Positions 14,651 through 27,200 of a stretch of DNA of 64,000 nucleotides are shown one piece after another; position 1 is the first letter of the stretch; every line of letters begins with the position of its first letter. Made by a program: the position numbers and the translations under genes. Location: positions 14,619,796 to 14,683,795 of the forward strand of contig NC_045140.1 in the NCBI RefSeq assembly GCF_008831285.2, read 5' to 3'. The notes beneath the pieces are model-generated. The model saw nothing but the letters and a program-made list of their open reading frames with translations, did not search any database and had not been told where the DNA came from. This DNA is from Nymphaea colorata. Its lineage: Eukaryota > Streptophyta > Magnoliopsida > Nymphaeales > Nymphaeaceae.

Positions 14651-14671
14651 CTTTTTTTTTTTTTTTTTTTT
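14651..14671. repeat. Poly-T tract
   Basis: A run of about 21 thymines lies in intergenic DNA. The sequence near 14804-14990 (AGAGGCGGAGCGAGAAC on the left, a purine/pyrimidine-skewed right side) resembles decayed ends of a non-autonomous transposon, but its arms do not pair convincingly. Confidence 0.6.
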
Positions 14672-15545
14672 GCGTGCTTCTCTTTTGAGGTTGGTCGGTA
14701 ACCAGTTTTAGGGCAAAAAAGTGAAAGAGAAGTGGGTGCTTGTTAATTTATTATTGAAGCTGAAACGCCAGTATTCAGGCCGGTGTGACCTAGAAGGCTC
14801 AAAGCAGAGGCGGAGCGAGAACTTTTTTCAGGAACGGGCTTATCTAAGTAGAACTAAACTAAACTTGAATTTAAAAAATAGATTACCCAACTAAATTTTT
14901 TTAATTTTTGTAATGTAATCTTTTTTTTCAGTTAGTTGAGGTGGGGCCATGGCTTAGGTGCCCCCCCCCTCCATTCGCCCATTGCTCGAACACATGCACC
15001 CTAATCAACATTCTTTATCTACCGAAAAGGTAAAACAAACTTGCCAACAACAACATTTCACCATTCCTACTGGATCAATCAAGAGGGAAGAGGGTTATAA
15101 AGAGATCAAACAAGAGACATGTCTCATCTCACTCCTTTGTCTTTGCCCAACCAGTTCCACTATGTCCCTTACCGGGAAGGAGAAAAAAAAAGTGTTTAAT
15201 AACAAGTGAAGTGAAAGTGAAAGTGAAATTGAAATTGAAAAGCAATGGCAGATTAACCATAGACAATGGAATTGGACCAAGCAGCTAACATTTCCTTAAA
15301 CATGGACATTAACTTCACAAACTTTACTTATTCTTATCGTAACAATTTTATATATGTAATTATTTATAAACATAAATACCTCTTAAAACATTAATTAAAG
15401 TTGTTGAACCGAGCATCCAAAATTTTTTGACTCCGTTCCGTTGGTGTTGCACTTGCAGGGAGATGGAAACAAAGCGACAAAAGGAGGAGTGGGGGAGTCC
15501 GGGCCTCGTTTCATCCACATCATCGGCAGGCGAGTGCTGCCGAGC

Positions 15546-15551
15546 CACGTG
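15546..15551. promoter_or_regulatory. G-box / ABRE-like core (CACGTG)
   Basis: The sequence GCCACGTGTC contains the palindromic CACGTG core with ABRE-type flanks. It lies about 0.9 kb upstream of the AP2 start codon, in a locally GC-rich patch. bZIP and bHLH factors are known to bind this core. Use by the AP2 gene is inference from position only. Confidence 0.3.
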
Positions 15552-16098
15552 TCGCCCGGTCCTTTGCGAGGCCGTGGGGACCACAGCTCTTCCTCCCCCA
15601 CCCACCCTGAATGAATGAAGGAAGAAGGGACTTTGAAAATGAAAAGTGAAGGGAAGGAAGGAAGAGGGAAAAGAGAAATAAGGTTTTTCTCCATGGCCCT
15701 TCTCCTCTCCTTCCCATTGGTCCACCTGCCTCTTCCCCCTCGTACTCTTCTAAGATTCCACTTTTCCGGAAAAAACTCTTCACTCGGGCAACCGGCTATA
15801 ATGACGGAGATGCCCCTGTTTGAAATGACCTAAATGCACCGCCTCTCCTTGGATCTTTAGGGATGGGCGTTTTCGTAAAATGATTGCCAGGTGGGGTGCC
15901 ACCGCTCGGTTTTGTTATAGAAAGTGGAGATCTTTTGATTATTTAAAAGAGTGTACATTTATAGTAATGGTAAGGCATGCGTGTGTTCATTTCCCGGCAG
16001 GACGACCCCGCCGGACGGACGGCCGGCATCCAGATATAATACTATAAAAAAAATTGGAGAAAAGAAACAAAAAGGAAAGGCGGAAGAGAGCAGACAAT

Positions 16099-16106
16099 TA
16101 TATATA
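16099..16106 (+). promoter_or_regulatory. Putative TATA box of the AP2 gene
   Basis: TATATATA lies 332 bases upstream of the AP2 start codon. It is followed by a purine-rich leader with GA repeats and a poly-T run near 16230-16247, which would form a 5' untranslated region of about 300 bases. No transcript evidence is available, so assignment rests on position and consensus. Confidence 0.4.
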
Positions 16107-16437
16107 GAGAGACTCCACTTTTACATTTATGGAGATATCTAGAGAGAGAGGGAAAGAGAGAAGAAGGGGACATAGAGAGATAATCACAGGGATGGTGTAA
16201 ATTGGTGTAAACCATTCTCATCTTTGCACCTTTTTTTTTTTTTTTGGTTTCCTGCAAGCATCTCTCTCTTTTCCTTTGCTGCTCCTGGCTCTGCCCCTCT
16301 GTCATCATTTGGGTTTGTGGAGTGGGGGGTAGAGAGTCCGGTTTTTCAGATCGGACGGCCAGGAATTCTGGGGTTCATGCGCAGATCCTTGTAAGCAAGT
16401 CCTTAGAGAGAGAGAGAAAGGGAGGGCGGGAGAGGAG

Positions 16438-19211
16438 ATGTGGGATCTCAACGATTCGCCGGAAGAGAGGAGGGAGGCATTCCTAGAAGAGGTATATGGG
16501 AAGAAAGGTAAAGGAGTGAAGTCGGCGAGCCAAAGCATCAACTCGAACGACAATTCAAGCTCGTCGGCGGTGGTGATCGAGGGCTCCGACGAGGAGAGAG
16601 GGACGCCCGGCTGCGGCGACGAGGAGGAGGAGGAGGAGGAGGTGGTGGTGGAGGTCGAAGAAGAGGAGGAGTTGGAGGACGACGGTGGGAGAAGAAGCAG
16701 GAGGAGGCGGATGAGCAGCCGGATCTTCGGGTTCTCCGTGGTGGGAGGGCAAGACGATGAGAATTGCTCGTCGGAAAGCGAGGGCAACGCCAGTGCCTGC
16801 ATCATCACGAGGCAGTTTTTCCCTGTAGGAAAGGAGAGCGAGGACGGTGATATCCCTCCACTCTCCACTGGTGGCGGTGGTGGCTCCGTTCTACCGAGGG
16901 CTCACTGGGTCGGTGTAAAGTTTGGCCAGTCTGAGCAGGTGGGCTCGGCCAACAAGGCGACGGACGCGTCTCAGCCCATCAAGAAGAGCCGGCGAGGTCC
17001 TCGATCCCGGAGCTCGCAGTACCGTGGTGTCACGTTCTACCGCCGGACCGGCCGATGGGAGTCCCACATATGGTTCTCTCTCTCTTTCTCTCTCTTTTTT
17101 TCTCTCTCTCTCTCTCCTATGGATTTTTATGGAGGCTTTTGCGTGATGGTGTTTGATGCAGGGATTGTGGCAAACAAGTGTACCTAGGTACGTATAAAGA
17201 GCAATAGATTATCTAAGGAGAGCATGATGCAGGTTTAGAGCGAGAGAGGGAGAGAGATTATTATTATTATCACTCGTTTTGTCATTTTCTGTTAATGAAT
17301 TCCGTAGAGTATGCAGTTAAACTGATCTTGAGATGATCTTTCCTGTATAGGTGGATTTGACACAGCTCACGCTGCTGCGCGGTATTCTAATATACACCCT
17401 TCTCATTTGCTTATCATACTTCTTGAAACGAAGCTGCGTTCTTCAATTTTTTGCTAACTTTCTTGGGGTGTTTTGGATGCGTTCCTGCAGTGCATATGAC
17501 AGAGCTGCAATCAAGTTCAGAGGAGTAGATGCGGACATCAATTTCAGTTTGGAAGATTATGAGGATGACTTGAAGCAGGTGAATTGAGAAGAGGAGCAAT
17601 TTAATCGCTTCTTGTTTCTTCCTTTTCCGTCTTATATACTCGTATTCGACTCTGCAGCATACTTACTGTACGTAATTTCTTTTTTTTTTTTTTATGGATT
17701 TGGATGTTTCCCTTCAGATGAGCAACCTAACTAAAGAAGAATTCGTTCACGTCCTTCGTCGGCAAAGTGCTGGCTTTCCAAGGGGGAGCTCCAAGTATAG
17801 AGGGGTCACATTGCATAAATGTGGAAGATGGGAAGCTAGGATGGGCCAGTTCTTGGGGAAGAAGTATGGATTTTCAACCCTTTCTCTTCTCCTTTCCTTA
17901 TTTGTAAATTATCGTCCGGTAGACTGAATTTTTTTGGTTCTTGATGGTTGAAATAGGTATGTCTACTTGGGCCTTTTTGATACCGAAGTGGAAGCGGCAA
18001 GGTGATGTCGATACCCAGTTACTTGTTAATTGTTATGTCAAAAGTTCAAATTTCTCCAATTTAGAGGATACCCATCTCCTAGATTTGCTCAAAAACTTGA
18101 TTTATGAGTGGGCAGGGCTTATGACAGAGCGGCAATTAAGTACAACGGCAAAGATGCGGTGACGAATTTTGACCCGAGTATCTATGAGAACGAACTTACA
18201 TCTACGAGTAAGGGGCAGGATAAACAGTTCTTCTCGTCCTAAAGAAGGATCTTTTTGAAGTGATTTTGGTGACTTCTTTTGCCTGTGTGTAGGCGGTGGT
18301 GATCTTGATCACAACTTGGATTTGTGTTTGGGGAATTCGAATTCTAAAAAGGATGGATTGACATCAATGGATGTCGATCGCTTGGGGAGTCTTGATTCAA
18401 CTTCAATGCGGCTCCAGCCAGATTGGAGAGTCGGCGGAAATGTCAAGTCAAAGGTACGCCTTCAATCCGTGTCCAAGTAATTTCTTGCTCGGTTGTCCGT
18501 CTCTTAATTCATTAGAATCAACACATATTGCCAACGGGGAGTTGCATCGAGTTATTGATAGATTCGTTCTCCTGTTGTTGCTCAGATGGATGAGGTACCA
18601 AAATTGCCGGATAATTGCCGAGTAAAAGACAACGGTTTCCTTCCTCATCGCCATCATCCTCAGAACCATCCCGGCGACTTCTCCGGCCCAGGGCAAATAT
18701 TTCTCAACCATTGGCAGTTCCTCCCTCAGTTTCCGCTAAAATCGAACGAGTTTACAAGACTAGGACCGTTTAAACAAGGTGTTGAGACTTTGCCCGCGCC
18801 CTCACCCTCCACGGTTCACGTAATTCAGCAGCAACTGAACCACAGTCCTCTCCTCCCTGGATCGTATCATGTCAGTGTGGGGATCTCCTCCCTTCTCCTT
18901 TCATTCTGTTCAACCTGGAAATTGCCATTGAATTCTGAATGAAAACTGAGATCCTCACATCCATGTTTATCGTCTTCCAGGTTCAGTACGCGAATCCAGA
19001 GGGCCCGAGGATGGGAGGCCTCTCGCTGGCGTCGCCAGCTAGTGAGCAAGAAAGGCAGGCAGGATGGGGGAAGCAACATGCCGGTAAGAGCACTTCCTGG
19101 ACTAATTCCGCCCCACTCTTCACAAGCCCTGCAGCATCATCAGGATTCTCCCCACAGACCATACACCCAAATTGGCTGCAGAAGAACGGCTATCACTCTC
19201 TCATGAGATGA
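16438..19211 (+). CDS. AP2: APETALA2-like (euAP2) transcription factor with miR172 site
   Basis: This gene encodes a double-AP2-domain nuclear transcription factor of the AP2/TOE3 class, which in flowering plants controls floral organ identity and phase change. Coding exons are 16438-17072, 17162-17187, 17351-17381, 17491-17578, 17718-17863, 17957-18001, 18116-18207, 18293-18453, 18586-18870 and 18981-19211. All have GT-AG borders and sum to 1,740 nt, giving 579 aa. The protein opens MWDLNDSP (the DLNxxP TOPLESS-recruiting EAR type). It then has an acidic tract (about 51-82), TRQFFPV (124-130), AHWVGVKF (155-162) and a basic [12 protein letters not shown] stretch. AP2 repeat 1 starts at QYRGVTF (194) and repeat 2 at KYRGVTL (286), and LDLCLG lies at 363-368. 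Exons 2 and 3 are 26- and 31-nt microexons. The miR172 site is in the last exon. The combination of N-terminal motifs favours AP2/TOE3 over TOE1/2; exact orthology is untested. Confidence 0.95.
17075..17117 (+). repeat. (TC)n pyrimidine tract in AP2 intron 1
   Basis: The first AP2 intron is only 89 bases (17073-17161). Its first half is almost pure CT/TTT repeat, starting directly after the GT donor. Confidence 0.85.
19129..19149 (+). promoter_or_regulatory. miR172 target site in AP2 coding sequence
   Basis: These 21 bases (CTGCAGCATC followed by ATCAGGATTCT) match the canonical plant miR172 complementary site known from AP2 and TOE mRNAs. They fall in the last exon, across codons 553-560 (P-A-A-S-S-G-F-S), the usual place downstream of both AP2 domains. 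miR172 is known to repress these genes by translational inhibition and cleavage, so this gene is expected to be under the same age-dependent control. Confidence 0.95.
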
Positions 19212-20879
19212 GCACAGTGTCTCGAGGACAATTCAACAGGCACAAGAAGAACTCTTCCGGAATATAATCTTCCCGGAGTTCTATTGGTGCTTTTCTCAAA
19301 CAGCGATCGACTATTCATCGCGAAGTTGTATGTAGAAGAACAGGAAGAAAGCTGTTCAAGGTGCACAATTTTGTAACTCTACCAAAGATTCTATACCGTA
19401 TTGGGTGCTAACCTATTGGAATATGTCCATCATTTGGTTTTGGGTGAGGCAGATATTGACCAACAGTTGGTTTCCGGCAAGTGGTACTTAATTTGGTGAA
19501 AGTGTTTGCCTTGAAATTATAATTACTTTGTTGGGCAGCTAACCAGAACGTCTGAGCAAAGGAAAAGAAAGACAAAATAATGGAAAGATGACCGGCCGGA
19601 AGTGTGATACATCACTTTCCTCGCCCTTATGTGAGTAAGATCACGGCAACATGCGTCAGAGCGGTGCCATAATTACGGAGAGGGACGTTACCTAAGATCA
19701 AAATGAAAGATGTAGAGAAAGCAAGCCAAAGCAATCATAAGAAAAGGTTAAAAAAATAGTTTTCTGCTTCTTTGTTTTTCCTTTTCGTCGATTTCTCTTA
19801 TTGTCTTCTTTTTCGATGGGAATAATGGCAAGTGAAAAAACCTATATGCTTTGGTTTTTTACAGCCTTGTCGTACTATCCTTACACTGCCCACATTGAAA
19901 GAGGCTCAGATCAGAATGGGTCTGAGTCGATGCTGCTAGTTAGGTACTGTTTGGACGCAGTCGGATAAAAGGGTAGCTTTAGCTTCCCCTTCTTCCTCTT
20001 TTTCTCTCGTCTTTTTCATTCTTTTTTTACCACAGTTCCCTGGTTAAAAAAAAAAATAAATAAAGAGAAAGTATTAACCGGTTCTCCCCATCTCTACCTC
20101 TGTACCTCTTTTTAACCATCCTCTCCGGTTAAAGCACGGGGTTAACCGGTTGGGGGTTGCGGGAAATCAGTAAAAAGGAGGGGGTATCTGGGTTTTACAC
20201 ATTTCTGATCATTTACTGGCGACCGTGGGCGGGGCAAGATCTTGTAGGCGTGAGAGCTGCGTCGCCCTAGATTTCCTACCTGCAACAGATCTAACTCCAA
20301 AGATACCTACCTGTTTGCTTTGGCTTTCTTTATTAGTATATCGTTGAAGACTTCTTTGTTTTCCCCATAATGCTATGTTTGATGGATATTTCAAGGAAGT
20401 CGGAATGGATTTGATTGGTGTGACTGTTGTCTAGAGATGGCAAGAGAGATGGAGAGAGAGATTGTGAGAGAGAGAGAGGTTGTGTGTCTAACAAGGAAGG
20501 CAACGTGAGACTAGATTGGTATGGGAGTGACATTCACGTACTGACAGACGTTTTCCATTTATAGTGAGTGGGGGAAGCGAGGCCAAATCTAGGTCCGACC
20601 GTTTTAGCTCCCTTCCCTTATAAACTTTCTATTCAAAGTAAGGTATCGGAAATATGCTCTTTATCGAAACCAGACATCGTACTCGTTATGGTCTCTTTGG
20701 ATTTTGATTAGTCCATTATCATATTCATCATATTTTCCTTTCAAGAAAGAACATATATCTATGTATATATTAGGCAGAGCTCTCTTTTTCTTTTCCCACT
20801 TTTCTTTTGCTTTTAAAGGAGAAGGGTGCCCCTTGAATTTCCTCTCAAATTACGCAATCTGTTGAGCGTGTGACGAACG

Positions 20880-20881
<2 letters not shown>

Positions 20882-20920
<39 letters not shown>
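20882..20920. repeat. (GA)n microsatellite
   Basis: About 19 uninterrupted AG units are followed by a short A run. Confidence 0.95.
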
Positions 20921-20924
<4 letters not shown>

Positions 20925-22688
20925 AAAGAGATGTTGGTTCTTGACTCTCTTAAATAACCTAAATCATCGCCTCTCTCTCTGCGCAGCGATTCTTTATAGG
21001 AAACGCATAAGATGGTAGAAAATGATGAAGAATTGAAGACTCGGCAGAGCTAGGCACCCCCCTCTCTCTTGTTCCATTCTTTTAATGTTCGACACTGTGC
21101 CGTCGTGTCGTCTCGTTACAGGCCTGCTACAACATGCACCCATGACTGCACAAAGCGTGGGATTCTTCTTTTCATGGTGGTGGTGCTAGAAGTAGCAGCA
21201 GCACCAGCAGCAAATGAGAAGAGGGAGGGCATCCCTCCGCCATCATTGAGACTCATGGGGACCCCCCAACTCCTCCCCTTATACGTGGAAGATGGTAGCC
21301 GCCCCCTTCCCATCATCATCATCCTCAGCAGCTGTAGCAGTAACAATTCAGCTTCCATGATTGTCCAGTGGTGGGCATCCTGTTGCGTCGACGATCCCTT
21401 CCCATTTATGACTCCAGCAGACAGTCTCAAATACGTAGATGTCCCTCCTGGCCTCCTCCTCTCCCTCTCTTTCTCTTCTAAAATCGTACGAGTCTTCACT
21501 CTTCACCGACATGTTGCTGTCCTTCCCAAACTCCGGGGAAGGGAGTCCATGAGCGAAAATGGGGTATCTAAGTTCTTATGTTTTCTTTATGTCAGATGCA
21601 TGAAGTGCCTTCTAAAGGCCTATTTCTTCTAAAAGGACCATATATATCACATCAATACAGTGAAATTTTGAAACAAAAAAAAAAGCATGAATATATAAAA
21701 AAACTTGCAAAAGCAAAACTTTTAGACGCACTTGTCCTTCACAAGCTTATAGGAACAAATAGATATTTATGTTTTTCCTAATTTTTTATGATTTAACACC
21801 ACTTTTCTAATTACTCATGACCTGATAGTATTATGCCAACCGAGAAATAATCCCTGCATTGTATGCGCACAGATGTCCCTATGAAATTTATCCCGTCCCC
21901 ATGTTAATGCCGCTCACGGTACTCTTGACTGTTAATTAATCACATGCACTAGGCATCCAACAGCATCCAATTCCTGCACGGAACTTGGTGCATCTAATCG
22001 ATTATGAAGGCCTACTTGGCTCTGGAAATATCGCAAGATCACTCTTATTTATGACCGCTTTCATACCAAAACTCGGTCTCGTAACATATAATATATACCT
22101 GTTTCTTGGGAAACCATAAGAAAAAATCGGCATGTATAATCTTGAAATTAAATAATATACGCAAAAGTTAGATGTTTGGTTTATTCCCGTTAATACGTAA
22201 CGAAATTGTGCCGAAGCTTAACAGTGATTTGATATTTTGGCACATAGACATCATGTGCCCTTGACTTATCTATGTGGGGTTATTTTGAAGTTTTCTTTCA
22301 AGTTGGAACGGAAACAGAAAGTTTGATACCTAAGGAAGCACTTTCTTGACAGCAATGAGGGAGTCGTGAGGAGATTCACAATCAGCCAGTTCCTTTATGT
22401 CCGTCGGAAAAAAATACTTGCAAATATGTCCAAAAAAATCAACAGTGTTCCTTATCATGAAGAAAGAGGGAAGTCCTATGAAAGATGCTTCCAAAATAGT
22501 ATTAATTTGAATGCGATTTCCCAAAGAAATTGCCAAAGGCCTCAAGGCCCCAGTTCAATTGAATTTTTCACAACCTTGTTCCACAATATTCCCTTCTACC
22601 GTCTCTAACCAAGCTACTCTCTCTCTCTCTCACTTCTTGTTGTTTGGTGACGCCTTGTCACTGCTTTTGCCTTGAATGAATTCCCATT

Positions 22689-22722
22689 TTCTCTCTCACT
22701 CTCTCTCTCTCTCTCTCTCTGC
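22689..22722. repeat. (CT)n microsatellite
   Basis: A near-perfect CT repeat. A second CT repeat of similar length lies at 22876-22914, about 190 bases downstream. Confidence 0.85.
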
Positions 22723-22873
22723 TGGAGATGCTAAAACTAAAGTCCGGTTCTTGCAAGGATCCGATCATGATAGACAAACATACAAAATATCAACAGATGG
22801 CATAACAAATTCCAGGATAGTTATAACTAGAATTGCTGGAAATTTTGTTCAAAAGAGGAATTCTCTTGAAACA

Positions 22874-22875
<2 letters not shown>

Positions 22876-22912
<37 letters not shown>

Positions 22913-22914
22913 GC
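22876..22914. repeat. (CT)n microsatellite
   Basis: A CT repeat with one TTT interruption; the companion of the repeat at 22689-22722. Confidence 0.85.
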
Positions 22915-24132
22915 TTAACAAGATTGCAGAATGGATCATCTTCTACTTGATTGGTCTCTTCATAGAACACATTTGGTTTGAGAGAATCTTCTGGCTTTCT
23001 AAAGGAAAGTTAGAGTTTAGGGGTTTTTCTCTGTTTTTCCTTTCTCCGTTGAGAGTGTCAAGTTCGCCGAAAGTTAGGGTTCCGTGTTTTACGATTTAAG
23101 CAAAATATTTCTGTGAGTCGAAAGCAAGGAGATTTGGTCAAAATATCTCTCCTCTTTTAATCCACTTAAATCAGCTCCTGGGTAGATTGGTTGTTTCTAA
23201 AAAAGACTCAAGGAGTCGGCAGCTCTGATCTGTCTTAACTAACAGTGCTTGCAGATATTAACATTAGTTTCAGGCTCTGGCTTCCTATTCTTAGTAACTG
23301 ATCACCTGGGCTGTTGGTCAAGTACTAAATCTATTAACTGCGCTCTAATACCAATTCCTAGTAGATTCATTCTAACTCGAGCCCCCAAAAGTGTGCTGAC
23401 GAACTTCCGTTTTGTTTGATCAGTGGAGAGTACCCATTTGATCTCCATCTGCCCGTCAATCTGTATTGGGACATTTGAGGACAGCGTCGAGAATTTTAAT
23501 CTTTTCTTTTCTTTTTTTTTGTAATAAGACATGAAATCCTATACTCTACAATTGTCAATTATTGAAAATTACCTTCCGTAACTTTAGTGCTGAAATAAAT
23601 GTTTATTATAACTGCTAAAACATCATTTGCAGGTAGTCAGGCCTAAACTCTCCTTACAGCAGCAGTATATTTATAGCCCAGTGTAATCAAAATCGGCCGC
23701 ATACTAGCTCGCAACTAAAAGGTTCAACAAACATGCATTTTCCATTTATATTTTAATAGTTTAATCTCCCATTTGGTGGGCTTTCTGTAGATAGGAATGG
23801 AGTTAGGGAGAGCTTTACCTCCTTCTTCTATTAGTGTATGAAAGTACAAAATTATGCATTTGGAAGCCAATCTAGCCCTTCATTTTTATGATCATGTCTT
23901 TTCTATATTGATTGAAATTGTAAAAAGTAAAGTTGTGTTCAGCTGACATCCTAAGAAAATGATGTTTGTTAAAAACAGGTTTCTTGACTATAACAAGAAG
24001 ACAGATTTCAAATCTGAAAAAGGCTACAAACTATGACAACTATCTCATTAATGTTCTCCCTATAAGTCTTTGAAGATCCCTTACAATCTTTGATACGAGA
24101 CTAAACTTCTGGAGTGTTACATTGACAACCTA

Positions 24133-24258
24133 GTGTTTCTTTTTTTTTTACCTGTTTTTGAAACTTGATCCGTGTGTTTGGGCTGTGAAAATCATGTGTT
24201 TCTTTTTCTTTACCTGTTTTTGAAACTTGATCCGTGTGTTTGGGCTGTGAAAATCATG
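24133..24258. repeat. Tandem duplication, 63-bp unit, two copies
   Basis: A unit containing ACCTGTTTTTGAAACTTGAT and ending GGGCTGTGAAAATCATG occurs twice with a period of 63 bases. The copies differ mainly in the length and purity of a T-rich run. Confidence 0.9.
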
Positions 24259-27200
24259 ATAGTTAGGTTATTCATGATCTTTGGAAAAGATATGCTTTGT
24301 CAAAAATAGGTTTTTCATGAACTCAATTTCCACAGTCCTTTTGCCACACAAATACCCTAAAACCTGTATTGACAGTGGCGAAAAATGCCGCTCAATATTT
24401 CTTTATTTTCACATGAGTATCTTCAGATAAAGATGATGGGATAAAAAGGTTGGACTGGTGCCTGAGTTGGAGAAGTAGTGGGACAAACGGCAACTCTTCA
24501 CAAACATTTTGGTGAACGTGTCCAGCTTACAAACACCATGAAAGCAATCGTTGGAATGATGTCTCCTCCAATATTGGAAAGTTCATAACGCCGAGCATTT
24601 GTTAACTTGATTATGCTGTCGATGAATAGTCTCCGTTGGTCAGACTGCACCGAAAGAGGCTGTTCTAAGAATCGAGGTTGATTTGGTGCAGCCCCAGGCG
24701 AATTGAGATCCCGCAAGGCCAATCCCACGTCTATCCACGAACTTAATTTGGATTTTGCCAGTTTCGGCGTCTGTGATCGATCCCCCGTTCGAATGGACTT
24801 TGAATAGCACTCTCGAGATATTCAAACACGCATTTTGATTTTTTTCTTTTTTGTCTGAAGGCATGTCATCAAACTCTTGCTTTTCTTAGGAACATACGCA
24901 CAAGAGTTTTGGAAATTTAATTTTCTGGCTCTTGGTTGCAGCGTTCTTACCTTAATACCTTCAACCAAGTGGTGGGTTTTCTCATTCACCAGAAAGTTAA
25001 GTTGCTTACTTGAAACCCGAGCAAACTTATTGTCCGCTACAAAGAATGTTGCTTAGTCAAAAGGACGAGAAATTGGAAAGAACAGGGAATATCCTCCCAA
25101 TTAGTCCAACCTAAAATCTGCTGGTGAATTGAACTTTTTCCTTGCATGCATCATCATGTTTCTAACTACAGTAAAAATGGGTTTTCCTTTTGGAAAGGTA
25201 GTTGTCCCACCTGCACCTGCAGAACTGCGGGGTAAGGCCCGATTGCTCTGCCATCCACTTGTCGGTTTCATAAAAGGAAAACCGACGTTCATATCACCAA
25301 TAATGAATACGGTTCCGTTCCATTTTAACAGCAAGAACTTCTCTTTGCTTCGTCCTCAGCGCTCTGATGGAGATCCATGATGGGTACTGTGTTAATCCTT
25401 GCTTCTTAAAAACACGACAACCCCAATATATGTGTCAATTTTTTTTTTAACTCTCGACATAAGTACTTTGTGAACTAGTATATACGCATATATGTACACA
25501 CAGATATACCTATATATATATATCGACCATCTAGGGGTTATATGGCCGGTTCCATATTTTCTGACTGGTTTTCACATGTCCAACCATATATTGGATGGGC
25601 GTACAACTCCCAAAAAAAAAACGAAAAAAAAAGAACCTGAGATTGTCTCAAGATATAGGCATATAGCTGTATACGTTGTATTTTGAATCACTTCCTCTAG
25701 GATCTTCCTCATGAAAAGCTCTTCTACCATGTGAGATCCACCAACCACGTTTTCCCGTTAATGAAAGACCTCCAATCACCTGGTCAGAGAGTTGAAATTA
25801 AGAAGCTCAAAAAGTTGGTTTGGGGAAGAATCTACTTTGGCGCATTGCCATTTATGAAAGCAAAGATATTTTCTTCTGAAACGAAGAGTCGTGGGCACAT
25901 TCAAAACAGCTAACTCATATGTAGCAGCAACCTTTAATTTATCTTTGCCATCTTTGCCTCTCGATGGAAACCCAAATCCTTGATTCCGGCATTTAATGTG
26001 CCGGACTTGGCCGGAATCCAGTTTTCCCGACCTTTAGTTAACTCAACAGCCAAATTTGAATGCCAACATCAGTGTTGTCAATGTGACAATGTCAGTTTGA
26101 GTATCCGTATTGATTAAGTTGCTTACTGGCATGGCATTCCAGGAATGGGATGTCAAACGTCCTCTTGAGGTTGCAAATACTTCAGATCTGGTATGAGGGC
26201 AATTGCCGCTTTCCGCCCATGAAATAAAGCCTTCGGCTTCTCACTAGAAACATATTTACACTCCATAACTAAGTCGACCATTATTGGATCCTTAGATGGT
26301 GATGGGTGAAAGAATGGATACATATATATATCCTCACAACTGGAAGAGTGAAGCTGAATTTGAAAATTGAGAAAAACATTGACATGATTCCGCAGCAAAC
26401 CTGCTGGAGGTAGCCTCCCACTTTTACTAACTAGAGAAACATAACGTTCAACTACAGGAAAGAAATAGCTAGCCAAAAAACCAATGGGCTCTCTAAAAAA
26501 AACAGTGAGCAGCCAACCCAAGAGAAACAAAAAATTAGTTGTGGGTCAACAGAGATAGAACGTCTGCAGCAGGATTGACAGGTGAGATGCGGAGTTGGCA
26601 CAACATGTTCCTGAAATTAGTGAGAGAAGCCCAAAAGGGCCGTCAAGCACATCTCCAAGCAACCCTTCCACAGATTGTCTTTAGCCTTATATTTGACATG
26701 ATTTAGGAAATCTATGGCTAACAAGAAAAATACAACCATCGGGAGAAATGGAAGTAAAGGAAAAAAGAGAACTCGTTCTAAAACTTGCCAGACGACCAAA
26801 CTGCTTTAATAGAAATGATGCTGAAAGGAGAAAGACAGCTCGCATTTGTACTGGTTGTTGCCCTGAAAGATCTAACATTAACCAACCATTTCCACAACTT
26901 GGCAAATTTTATCCTCTTGAGGATCTTTTCCCAATCTAAGAACTTTGATGATTTGCATGGAGTTGCCACATAGTGTGTCAAACAGAGAAAATTGACCTAG
27001 CTAGCAGTTGGGCGCAAAGATTTCCTTCTCTTTTCTATCCGCTTTCATTGTCTGTGAATTTAGTAGTGAAAAAAAAAAAATCTGTTGATTGGAAAATCCC
27101 AGTTATTGCACTTGCAGGATGATTGCTGGCAGCAACAAGACGGTCATAAGATTCAAAAGGATAGAGTGTCCTAAGGAAGAGAGCAGAAGCCAAGATCTTA

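Larger units (their letters stand above)
806..16098. other. Gene-poor intergenic stretch upstream of AP2
   Basis: I see no open frame or exon chain here that resembles a known protein. The stretch is AT-rich and holds simple repeats, a short tandem duplication and fragments that look like transposon ends, listed separately where clear. The parts around 8.5-9.2 kb, 9.7-10.2 kb and 15.4-15.8 kb are richer in G and C and have overlapping open frames on both strands, but none has a recognisable motif. Decayed repeats may remain unrecognised. Confidence 0.5.

Noticed and set aside
16305-16868. 187-codon minus-strand frame with long Ser runs opposite AP2 exon 1
   Set aside because: It is the antisense shadow of the GAG/GAC-rich AP2 coding sequence; the sense strand carries the conserved protein motifs.
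21069-21632. 187-codon plus-strand frame, with an overlapping 127-codon minus frame
   Set aside because: Low-complexity trinucleotide repeats (CAT, GCA) keep both strands open. There are no recognisable motifs and the start is not an ATG in good context. It also contains GCATC/CATCATC stretches reminiscent of miR172 and its star, but no matching 21-mer pair or hairpin, so it is not called a MIR172 gene.
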